Source of the DNA: Bacillota bacterium
GTDB taxonomy: Bacteria; Bacillota; Clostridia; Lachnospirales; Lachnospiraceae
Assembly (NCBI GenBank): GCA_023386815.1
Contig: JAEWIZ010000022.1
Span: 533,807 to 597,806 of the forward strand
Reading direction: 5' to 3'
Length of the DNA stretch: 64,000 nt
Below are positions 17,010-24,584 of this stretch, in pieces. How positions within the stretch are numbered: position 1 is the stretch's first letter; every line of letters starts with the position of its first letter. Position numbers and translations under genes: made by a program. Below the pieces are notes generated by a model. That model made no database searches, had not been told where the DNA came from, and saw only the letters and a program-made list of their open reading frames with translations.

Positions 17010-17771
17010 TTAGAGACATTTATAAGCAATAATATTAACAGTTCCTTTTCCACGATATTTTTTAATCTCATATTTATTTGAATATGCTGCCAACAAATCT
17101 GGAAGTTTACTATATCCATAGGTACGAGAATCAAAATCGGGCTTTGTTCTTTTTAGAAATGTTCCTGCGGAGCTAACATTTACAAAACCATTAGCATCTT
17201 GATACTTTTCATATGCTATCTCTAAAAGATTATGAATTTCATCGATATTTGCAATTTGGTCATGCTTTTCCTTCATAGTTGATGGATTCTGTACAGAAGC
17301 TTCATCAGCTACAATACTCTTAGTCTTGCTTGCGGTACTTGTGAGATTTTCTAAAAAAATAAAGTCATCACAAGAATTTCGAAATGCTTCCGGTGTTTTT
17401 TTCTCACCAACACCAATTACGTAAACCCCTGACTCATGAAGTTTAATCGCTAACGGTGTATAGTCACTATCGCTGGCAACTAGAACAAAAGCATCATATA
17501 TACCTGAGTGTAGCAAATCTACCGCACTAATTACCAAGGCCATATCGGTTGCATTTTTGCCAACCACATAATCAAATTGTTGTTCCGCTTTTATGGCTAA
17601 GCGCTTCAATTCATCTTCCCAATTCTTAAGGGCTTCTTTTTTCCAATTACCGTAAGCTCTTTTGACTATAATACGACCATAGGTAGAAATTTCACGCATA
17701 ACCGCTTCTATTTTTGCAAGTTGTGTATTATCCGCATCAATTAATACCACTATCCTCTGTAAATTTTCCAC
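17010..17771 (-). CDS. NYN (LabA/PIN-like) nuclease domain with C-terminal OST-HTH/LOTUS domain
   Basis: 253 residues. The N-terminal half is an NYN/DUF88 domain with the acidic metal-site residues of that family: VVLIDADN near residue 9, GKNATDMALVISAVD near 90 and VASDSDYTPLAIKL near 117. A linker is followed by a C-terminal LOTUS/OST-HTH domain (about 178-253; GFVNVSSAGTFLKR, YGYSKLPDLL). NYN domains are predicted or shown ribonucleases and LOTUS domains bind RNA, so this is a likely RNA-processing enzyme. Starts with GTG seven bases after AAGGAG. Monocistronic. Confidence 0.85.
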   Translation of the reverse strand: MENLQRIVVLIDADNTQLAKIEAVMREISTYGRIIVKRAYGNWKKEALKNWEDELKRLAIKAEQQFDYVVGKNATDMALVISAVDLLHSGIYDAFVLVASDSDYTPLAIKLHESGVYVIGVGEKKTPEAFRNSCDDFIFLENLTSTASKTKSIVADEASVQNPSTMKEKHDQIANIDEIHNLLEIAYEKYQDANGFVNVSSAGTFLKRTKPDFDSRTYGYSKLPDLLAAYSNKYEIKKYRGKGTVNIIAYKCL

Positions 17772-17893
17772 AGCTTTCTCCTTTCCTTTGTTAAATATTA
17801 TTTTGAAATGCTACTCCAATATTGCTATCATCAGTATCTCCTAATCAGCCTCAGAAATAACCACTTTATGAAATAGCAGTCATCTTAAGAGCC

Positions 17894-18460
17894 CTATGAG
17901 TAAAACCCGTGTATAACGTTACCTTTATCATTATATATTTCTATTGTTTTTAACTTTGGTTTTTCCCATAAAAAATTTCTTTTAGCTTGTATTAGCAAGA
18001 TATTGGAAGCTTGTAACTTTGCTCGTATTACGAAACCATTGTCGAAAATTACTTCAACACTCCTTGCCTCATCTAAAATGTCTTTGCACAATATTTCAAT
18101 TCCAACATAGCCATCTAAATTATATGAGAATGGTTTAGTTCCCCAATATTCAACATCTACTTTGTCTATTCTGTCTGATTTATAAAATGCATATTGCTTA
18201 GTAATGATTTTACCCCACCTATTTTTATAGGCAATTAACTCTAACATCTCATTACTTTTTACATCTTTATATACAAAATCTGTATACGAACTACCGATAT
18301 CATTAGTTGATATAGGATTAATTCCTTTTTCAGATATAAGTGTATTTAATTCATCATTAGTAAGTAACTGATTTCTTGGAAGTCCGAACATTAAAATGAC
18401 AACAAATACGAGAATACCCATTACTATTAAAAGCTTAAGATGATTTGCTAAAACTCGCAT
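17894..18460 (-). CDS. hypothetical protein with N-terminal membrane anchor
   Basis: About 188 residues. One hydrophobic helix (LLIVMGILVFVVILMFG) is followed by a soluble region of mixed alpha/beta character without cysteines or recognised motifs. The start at 18460 is taken because GGGGG precedes it and the protein then begins MRVLANHLKLL; an upstream start at 18514 would add 18 residues. It ends the short run that begins with the M23 peptidase on the same strand, with which it is probably co-transcribed. I do not recognise the family. Confidence 0.55.
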   Translation of the reverse strand: MRVLANHLKLLIVMGILVFVVILMFGLPRNQLLTNDELNTLISEKGINPISTNDIGSSYTDFVYKDVKSNEMLELIAYKNRWGKIITKQYAFYKSDRIDKVDVEYWGTKPFSYNLDGYVGIEILCKDILDEARSVEVIFDNGFVIRAKLQASNILLIQAKRNFLWEKPKLKTIEIYNDKGNVIHGFYS

Positions 18461-18518
18461 TAACGCAATACCCCCATTTGTATCTAGTTTTTTCCTATAT
18501 TTTAACAATGACAATTCA

Positions 18519-19205
18519 TTAAAACCTTATTCTATCCTTATCTGAAGGAACTCCCCTTGATACACATTCCCATTTACCGTTTTGATATAAGTCATACTTC
18601 TCAAAAGCGCATGGAATGCCCTTTGCTATAAGCCAATCACTGCTGTCCATGAGTTGAAAATGAAGATGCGGAGCTGTTGAATTGCCTGAATGCCCTACTC
18701 TTCCTAAGACCTCCCCTTTTCTCACAACCTGGCCAGCTGAAACTGCCACAGATCCCCTTTGCAAATGGGCGAACGCAGCGTATACATGGTCAGCGAGTTT
18801 CATAATAATATAGTTACCCGCAACCGTCTGAATATTATCTTTTTCAGGCTTGAAACTATTAGCATTTTTAAAAGCGATGTACAAATCAGAAAAGAAATTG
18901 ACTCTCTTCCTTTCCTCATAACCATCTTCCGCCTGAATTATTTTCCCATCACCTGGCGCATATATTTCTTTTCCCCAGGCATAACATTTATCCAGGGGAA
19001 CACCCAGGATGAGATACTGGGGCAGGCTTACTTGATAGAATGGTTTCCCTGTTCTTGCCCAATTAACCTGTAAAAAATCATAAGCATAGCGTTCTCCCAA
19101 TTGATCTGTTCCATGACTTGGAATCCTTTTTCCCGGAGTGTTGGGCGCCATCCACTCTCCTCTTAATGGAAATTCAATCGTTACCGGAGCGTTAAATCCT
19201 CTCAT
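18519..19205 (-). CDS. M23 (LytM-type) metallopeptidase domain protein
   Basis: 228 residues. Zinc-site motifs of M23 are present: HGTDQLGERYAYDF near the N-terminus (H...D), ADHVYAAFAHLQRGS and HLHFQ (HxH) near residue 181. The GKIIQAEDG and GQVVRKGEVLGRVGHSG segments are the typical strand-turn blocks. The family cleaves peptide cross-bridges in cell wall. There is no signal peptide, so either it acts in the cytoplasm or mother cell, or it is exported in another way. The start has GGGGG five bases upstream. Confidence 0.85.
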   Translation of the reverse strand: MRGFNAPVTIEFPLRGEWMAPNTPGKRIPSHGTDQLGERYAYDFLQVNWARTGKPFYQVSLPQYLILGVPLDKCYAWGKEIYAPGDGKIIQAEDGYEERKRVNFFSDLYIAFKNANSFKPEKDNIQTVAGNYIIMKLADHVYAAFAHLQRGSVAVSAGQVVRKGEVLGRVGHSGNSTAPHLHFQLMDSSDWLIAKGIPCAFEKYDLYQNGKWECVSRGVPSDKDRIRF

Positions 19206-19443
19206 ATCATCCCCCGTTCTGGATTATAAAATATATTTTAGTAGAAAAATATAACAAACCTTATATGCTTCCATTATATACCACATTATTTTAAAGTACA
19301 AATACTTATCCATTTTATTACAGCAAAATGCACCCATTTAAAACTATCATGAGTGCATTTGCCTATAAATCATTGTTTAATTATTCATCCAGGCTGCCAA
19401 GAATCTTATTAGGTAAGAGCATTTATATTTACGCAACTGATTA

Positions 19444-20439
19444 TTATTTAAAACTAGAAATAGTATCAAAAAGCATTTTCATTGTTTCTTCCTCCAAAGA
19501 AGCAATCTCCAGTAATATTTGTGAAGCCTCTTGAAGATAAAGAATACTTGAATTTTCTCCTGCTTTGCAAATTTGGTTCGATACCTCTGTCCACAGCTTT
19601 GCAATGGTACAAAACTTTTCATATGAATTATTGAGTTCTAATTCTGGATATAATTCATTGCATTCACGAAGAAAATCTCTGTACATATTTCGAAATAAGG
19701 CGCCACCGGTACCTGCCTTCTCCATTAATGTACCCGTTTGTGTAATTAATTCCGGTGTAACACCCGGCCTTTCAAACCAACCCCCAATAAACTTTGCTGT
19801 TTTTCTAATCCCCTTGAACGATATGTTCTGAATGGGCGGATTCAAATATTCATATGCATTGTTATAGATTGCAGATACGATAACACCCTTTAAATTTGGC
19901 AGCTCATTTCCTCTTGTTATTGTAAATGATCTGTTCTTAGAAGACATTGGTCCTTTTGCACTTCTTGCAGCTGCTAAACTCACTAAACTTGTTTTGACAT
20001 TCAGACCCTGCTGATCGGTGTCCATTAAATAAGCATACTTATCATCATATCCATAAATAGTGACATAGTGGCCGGCAAAATGTATCTTTTGCGTAAAATA
20101 TTCCAGATTGTAACAATCTAATTTCAAACCTACCGGAATACCGCTATCAATTTGGGTTCTCACATTCTCCCATGCTTTCGATTGTGAGGATGTCTGCGAC
20201 ACTTTGAAATTTAAATTAAGATTTTTTACCAAATTTTCGGTTAAAGTATCCGGTTTACACCTTCCACCTAAGAATGGGAACCCCATTTGTTTACTGTCCC
20301 AATAGAGAAAACCAAGCCCTTCTCCGATACCAAATAGCATCGGCTCAGAAAAATTTAAGCCACAGCTCTTTAACAAATTGCCGATTGTAGTTGTTTCACA
20401 GTGCTTCCCATAAAAAGGGGAAAAGTTTTCAATGACCAT
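19444..20439 (-). CDS. BtrH N-terminal / DUF4872-like protein
   Basis: 331 residues. The N-terminal half resembles the BtrH N-terminal domain, a papain-like fold: HCETTTIGNLLKSCG near residue 13 offers the cysteine, and HFAGHYVTIYGYDDKYAYLMD near 120 the histidine-aspartate part. The C-terminal half is helical and matches the DUF4872-like region. BtrH transfers an acyl group in butirosin synthesis; members outside antibiotic clusters are uncharacterised. It overlaps the upstream PadR-type gene by 11 bases, so the regulator and this protein are translationally coupled. Substrate unknown. Confidence 0.7.
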   Translation of the reverse strand: MVIENFSPFYGKHCETTTIGNLLKSCGLNFSEPMLFGIGEGLGFLYWDSKQMGFPFLGGRCKPDTLTENLVKNLNLNFKVSQTSSQSKAWENVRTQIDSGIPVGLKLDCYNLEYFTQKIHFAGHYVTIYGYDDKYAYLMDTDQQGLNVKTSLVSLAAARSAKGPMSSKNRSFTITRGNELPNLKGVIVSAIYNNAYEYLNPPIQNISFKGIRKTAKFIGGWFERPGVTPELITQTGTLMEKAGTGGALFRNMYRDFLRECNELYPELELNNSYEKFCTIAKLWTEVSNQICKAGENSSILYLQEASQILLEIASLEEETMKMLFDTISSFK

Positions 20440-20971
20440 GATTATTCTCCTTTATTTCTTCTAATAATTCGTTTATCCATTCAATTTCAGCCTCAATTAG
20501 TTTGAGTGGATGAGTAAATAATGCCTTTACGTGAATGATATTTTGTACCATCGGTTGTTCCGTATAACTTTGCAGGATGGCTTGTTTCCTTTTTTGAAGG
20601 CTATCCCGGTAATTTATTAGGCATTCCTTCAACTCTTCCTTAGTCAGAAAGTGTGAAAAGGCTAACCCTATGGAAAATTCACTATACAAACGTTGAGGAG
20701 CTTGCAGAGTCTTTTTTATAGTTTCAAGAACAGTTTCCTTGAAATCCTCTTTTACAAAGTATACTTTACGAGGTGGAGAACCATGTTCTGACTCATTTCT
20801 GGAGCCAATCCATCCCTTTTTCTCAAGGTTGTTTAAGGAATTGTATATGGATGAAAATCCTATTTTAGTCCAGTTTCTCATATTTCGTTCTTCAATTACA
20901 GCCTCAATCTCGTATCCATATCGATCTCCTTCATATAGTAAACCAAGCAGAACTATCTCAATTTGAGTCAA
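20429..20971 (-). CDS. PadR-family transcriptional regulator
   Basis: 180 residues with an N-terminal PadR winged helix (EIVLLGLLYEGDRYGYEIEAVIEE, then SSIYNSLNNLEKKGWI) and a C-terminal Vir-type helical dimerisation domain. Start is TTG with AGGAGG upstream. It probably represses its own operon, which includes the BtrH-like gene. The effector is unknown. Confidence 0.9.
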   Translation of the reverse strand: MTQIEIVLLGLLYEGDRYGYEIEAVIEERNMRNWTKIGFSSIYNSLNNLEKKGWIGSRNESEHGSPPRKVYFVKEDFKETVLETIKKTLQAPQRLYSEFSIGLAFSHFLTKEELKECLINYRDSLQKRKQAILQSYTEQPMVQNIIHVKALFTHPLKLIEAEIEWINELLEEIKENNHGH

Positions 20972-21158
20972 TAAACCTTCCTCCTGACATATCTATTTTA
21001 TAATACCTTGTTCAATATCTTAGGTTCAAACTGTAACTAATAAATAGTAACTATAAGTATAATTAACACTCCCGCTAACCCGTTTACTATAATTCGTAAT
21101 GATTATGTTTTATACGGCTATTCGTGTAGTATTTTGTTTACTGCTGTTAATAATTCAG

Positions 21159-21186
21159 ATTGCTATTCTATGTATAGAATAGCAAT
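21159..21186. repeat. perfect 13-bp inverted repeat
   Basis: ATTGCTATTCTAT-GT-ATAGAATAGCAAT is a perfect palindrome with a two-base centre in the gap between the Ig-like gene and the PadR gene. Flanking TGCTGTT and AACAGCA extend the hairpin as an outer arm. It could be a PadR operator or a small hairpin element. Confidence 0.7.
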
Positions 21187-21233
21187 GAATACTGTACTTG
21201 TCAACAGCAATTTTAATTGCCTACTTCAAAAAA

Positions 21234-21260
21234 GCAAGACCACCTTTGAGATGGTCTTGC
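21234..21260 (-). terminator. terminator of Ig-like gene
   Basis: GCAAGACCA and TGGTCTTGC form a 9-bp stem around a nine-base loop; on the minus strand TTTTTT follows. Confidence 0.85.
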
Positions 21261-21269
21261 CCTTTTATT

Positions 21270-22094
21270 TTAATCATATAATTGCATTGTCATTCCAATA
21301 ACACCCTTTTTATCATCAATTTCTAATTTATAATACATATCATAATTTGATGAATAAGTGTAAACCCAATATCCTAAGTCATCTGATCGATAGGTATCAT
21401 CTGGTTTACCATATGCCTTTACGACTTCTTTTAAAGTGCTGCCTGCCTTAATTCCTCCGGGTAAAGTAAATGAAACAGGATTTTTGGCAAATCGATTATT
21501 AATATTAATTGTCCATATTTTACATGTTTTAATATCCTTGGCCTTTTTATCTGTATTGATAAAGCCTACCGTAATCTCAGAATCATACTTTGTATTCTCA
21601 AGGTCTATCGTTCCGGTAATTTTATCACCACTATTCATAATATAACTATCATAACCATAGTCAGACAAATCAAAGTCCCAACCGTTATCCTTGATCTGTT
21701 TAAAATCAAAGAACAATTTGTATGCTTCACCGTCCATCGTAAACTCTAGGTTTTTCCAATCGGATGATAACTTTTGACTTCCTTGTACTTTTATTTTACA
21801 GGTATATTTTTTACTATCAACCTTAGCTGTTATGACTGCTGAACCAGCAGCAACGGCGGTCACTTTACCACCTTTTGTTACTGTTGCAACCTTTTTATCA
21901 CTACTTGACCAACTTACTGTGCTTGTAGTGCCAGTTATTTTTAGTGTTTGTGACTTCCCTACACTCAGTGTTAGGTTTGTTTTGCTAATCTTTGCTGTCG
22001 CTGCCTCTGTTTTTTGTTCGTAAACAAAAGTATACGAAGCAATGATTGTGATGCATAAAAGAATGCTGGTTAGTAGTTTTAGTGCTTTTTTCAT
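21270..22094 (-). CDS. secreted protein with bacterial Ig-like (BIG2) domain
   Basis: 274 residues. A signal peptide (about 1-32; LLTSILLCITIIASYTFVYEQ, cleaved near AEA) leads into one BIG2 domain (about 35-105) with SVGKSQTLKITGT, VSWSSSDKKVATVTKGGKV and TAVAAGSAVITAKV. The remaining region resembles clostridial lipoprotein-like repeats with LDNTKYDSEITVG and a terminal SmpA/BamE-like stretch (LKEVVKAYGKPDDTYRSDD). No lipobox cysteine and no sortase motif are seen, so it is probably released or held by the wall non-covalently. Monocistronic. Confidence 0.8.
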   Translation of the reverse strand: MKKALKLLTSILLCITIIASYTFVYEQKTEAATAKISKTNLTLSVGKSQTLKITGTTSTVSWSSSDKKVATVTKGGKVTAVAAGSAVITAKVDSKKYTCKIKVQGSQKLSSDWKNLEFTMDGEAYKLFFDFKQIKDNGWDFDLSDYGYDSYIMNSGDKITGTIDLENTKYDSEITVGFINTDKKAKDIKTCKIWTININNRFAKNPVSFTLPGGIKAGSTLKEVVKAYGKPDDTYRSDDLGYWVYTYSSNYDMYYKLEIDDKKGVIGMTMQLYD

Positions 22095-22243
22095 GCTCCC
22101 TTTTCTCCTTTGTGATTTTTAGTATAAGGTAATTAAAGTATTTTTCTTCCTTTTATACCATAATATCCCTATAAGGATTATATCTATTCCTACATTATAT
22201 GTAAACTAATTGATGTTTGTATTTTATAGGAAATAAGCACCTG

Positions 22244-23164
22244 TTAATACCCGCTTTCCATCCTCATAATCGTCTCATAAATCTTCTTATTCACGGGCAC
22301 CTCTATCTTATGTTTTTTTGCTAAAGCAATTACAGTCCCAGCAAACAATTCAACCTCTGATTTTCTATGAGCTAAACCATCTTGTCTCATAGATGGCATA
22401 CCCTTCGGATTCATATGATCAATTAATTTTACGTAATCCTCAAAATCCTCTTGAGTTACGTTTATATTTTCTTTTTGCGCTAATGCAATTACTTCTTTCA
22501 TAGCATTCTGCATTAATTCTCGTGCTTCGCCTGTCTTTTGAACAGTCCCATAGGTTCCTTCGAATATCATAACAGCTTGATTTACCCCAACGTTAAGCAT
22601 AAATTTGCTCCATATTCTACGGATAATATCCTTCTCTACGGTATAAGGCATCTCTACTTTATGAAATAAATCTATCACAGCTTGTAACTTCTGCTTTTTA
22701 TCTTCACTTTCATCTGCTATTCCCATACAAATTTGGCCAAATTGAGAATATGTGACTTTATTTTGATCCTTTATTACATCCATTCCTTGAACAACACAAT
22801 GAATTATCTTCTCCATTCCATAAGCGTTCCCAATAATTTCTTCACTGGATATTCCATTTAGTACTGAAATAATAATTGTATTTTTCGAAACCTTATTTCT
22901 AACGGTCCAAATTGCAGCCTCCAAACCCGTTGCTTTTACTGCAAATATAAGTAAATCTGCCGGATCCTGCGTTTTTTCCTCATCCACAAGTGTAACATCA
23001 CAAAGCTGACCGTTACAATAAATCCCTTCTTCATTGAATTTAGTTATTCTTTTTTCATTGGCAACAAATTCAACACACTTTTTTCCTAGCTTCTTAGTTA
23101 AAAAGTCACCATACATTACACCCAATGCACCCATTCCTACGATTGTAATCTTCTTAATTTCCAT
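22244..23164 (-). CDS. ketopantoate reductase-family (ApbA/PanE) NADP oxidoreductase
   Basis: 306 residues. N-terminal Rossmann fold KITIVGMGALGVMYGD, the DLLIFAVKATGLEAA segment, and the C-terminal ApbA domain (IWSKFMLNVGVNQAVMIFEG with the family lysine, and SMRQDGLAHRKSEVELFAG). PanE reduces ketopantoate to pantoate for coenzyme A synthesis, but the family is broad and no panBCD neighbours are present, so the true substrate may differ. It is 98 bases downstream of the SagB-like gene on the same strand. Confidence 0.85.
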   Translation of the reverse strand: MEIKKITIVGMGALGVMYGDFLTKKLGKKCVEFVANEKRITKFNEEGIYCNGQLCDVTLVDEEKTQDPADLLIFAVKATGLEAAIWTVRNKVSKNTIIISVLNGISSEEIIGNAYGMEKIIHCVVQGMDVIKDQNKVTYSQFGQICMGIADESEDKKQKLQAVIDLFHKVEMPYTVEKDIIRRIWSKFMLNVGVNQAVMIFEGTYGTVQKTGEARELMQNAMKEVIALAQKENINVTQEDFEDYVKLIDHMNPKGMPSMRQDGLAHRKSEVELFAGTVIALAKKHKIEVPVNKKIYETIMRMESGY

Positions 23165-23262
23165 AGGTTATGAATCCTCCTTAGCTGTCAACTTAATTCA
23201 CACTAATTACTTTAGTCAATCAATTCACTTATATGAATCAATTGAATGGTTGTAGCATCTAT

Positions 23263-24024
23263 TTACTTTCTCTTTTTGCCAACGGCTGCCAGGTAAATTA
23301 TAAACTCGTCATCTCCATCTAATTGCAAGAGCTTATCTATCGCCTGCTGATCATAGATACCAACTGCACAAACACCTATCTCCACAGATTCGCCAGCCAG
23401 ATATAGATTCTGGCATACATGTCCAACATCGATTAATATTTTCTTATGTGCTGACACATCATATTTCCATTCGGACCGATAAGGAGTCGTACTCCAAGCA
23501 AAACTGACTGCTGCTTTTTGCACAAAATGAGGTACAAAAGGCTGATCCAATGTGATTGCATCCACTTCCTTGTCAATATCCTCTAAGGCAAACATGAATA
23601 GTAGCTTATGCTCGATTGGCAGATATCGATATATGCCCTTCTCTAAACCAATCACATTCATTATGAATAGATAGGTTTCAAAAGAATGTGTTGCTCCGCT
23701 ACAGGGCACTGTTCTTAACGTCATTCCTGCTTTATTTGTTCCGGTGATACCTTGCGTTGCCCATAAAAGATAGGATAACTCCTCAAGGCTGATTGACTCC
23801 TCACTATAAAGCCTGGTACTTCTCCTATCCTTAATACATTCGTAGATGTCCTGTTTTTTTGGAATACCTGCCTTTACAGTGGGCAAGTCTATTATCCTTA
23901 AATTAGGATTATATGGTTTAACTCCCACCGGCTGCGGCAGTCCTTTCATTTTATCCGTCTTAATCTTTTTAAATTCATTAAAATTAGATTTTAAAAAGTT
24001 TCTTTCTATCTCAAATCTTCCCAT
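23263..24024 (-). CDS. SagB/ThcOx-family nitroreductase-fold oxidoreductase
   Basis: 253 residues with a flavin-dependent nitroreductase fold: KDRRSTRLYSEESISLEELSYLLWATQGI near residues 46-75, TVPCSGATHSFETYLFIMNV near 105, and the FMN-binding GHVCQNLYLAGESVEIGVCAVG near 205. SagB-type enzymes oxidise azolines in peptide toxins, but no YcaO or precursor-peptide gene stands nearby, so this is likely an orphan oxidoreductase used on another small molecule. Preceded by a 15-bp tandem repeat region. Confidence 0.8.
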   Translation of the reverse strand: MGRFEIERNFLKSNFNEFKKIKTDKMKGLPQPVGVKPYNPNLRIIDLPTVKAGIPKKQDIYECIKDRRSTRLYSEESISLEELSYLLWATQGITGTNKAGMTLRTVPCSGATHSFETYLFIMNVIGLEKGIYRYLPIEHKLLFMFALEDIDKEVDAITLDQPFVPHFVQKAAVSFAWSTTPYRSEWKYDVSAHKKILIDVGHVCQNLYLAGESVEIGVCAVGIYDQQAIDKLLQLDGDDEFIIYLAAVGKKRK

Positions 24025-24051
24025 TTCTTTCTCCTAGCTTTCTTAATCAGA

Positions 24052-24096
24052 TTTAAATATTTCAGTTTTAAATATATCAGCTTTAAATATATCAGA
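24052..24096. repeat. three tandem 15-bp repeats
   Basis: TTTAAATATTTCAGT, TTTAAATATATCAGC and TTTAAATATATCAGA follow one another in the gap before the SagB-like gene, with a partial unit ahead (ATCAG). Non-coding. Confidence 0.85.
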
Positions 24097-24192
24097 TAAA
24101 GGGAATGTACTGCAACCTATGTTACATAATATTTCGTAATTACCAATGCTTTATTGAAGAATCCTCCTTCAACACCCGTAAATTTAGAAAAA

Positions 24193-24220
24193 GGATCTAG
24201 GTAAAATATAACCTAGACCC
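24193..24220 (-). terminator. terminator of the hyp operon
   Basis: GGATCTAGGT pairs with ACCTAGACCC (one mismatch) around an eight-base loop; TTTTT follows on the minus strand, 20 bases after the hypA stop. Confidence 0.8.
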
Positions 24221-24239
24221 CTTCTCTTATCGCATCAGT

Positions 24240-24581
24240 TTAACACGCCCTGATTTCTTTTAGATAAAACTCCCCACCGCTGATCATCTCTAATTCTTCA
24301 CCCGGGCATTCCGGGCATACTCTTGAGTGTTCCAGTAAGGGATAAACCTTTCCACACCCCCTGCAAATTCCATTGGCTGTGAGTATTTCTACTTCTAATT
24401 TGGTGTTTTCAAGCACGGTACCATCTACCGCAGCGGGAAAGCAGGCATGAAGATACCTTGGAACCACCGAAGACAATTCTCCTACTTGCAGGACAATGGC
24501 CTCCACTTCGGAGAGCTTATTTATTTCCACCACTCTCAATACCTGTTCAACAATATGGTACATGATACCTAGTTCATGCAT
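24240..24581 (-). CDS. hypA: hydrogenase/urease nickel metallochaperone HypA
   Basis: 113 residues. Nickel-binding start MHEL (His2) and the zinc site CRGCGK...CPEC near residues 73-93 are intact, with the internal EVEAIVLQVGELSSVVPRYL block. HypA passes nickel to NiFe-hydrogenase precursors or urease together with HypB. It begins three bases after the large oxidoreductase gene. No hydrogenase, urease or hypCDEF gene is in view. Confidence 0.95.
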   Translation of the reverse strand: MHELGIMYHIVEQVLRVVEINKLSEVEAIVLQVGELSSVVPRYLHACFPAAVDGTVLENTKLEVEILTANGICRGCGKVYPLLEHSRVCPECPGEELEMISGGEFYLKEIRAC

Positions 24582-24584
24582 TAC

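Noticed and set aside
23263..24024. RiPP (thiazole/oxazole peptide) cluster around the SagB-like gene
   Set aside because: No YcaO, precursor peptide or exporter gene is adjacent.
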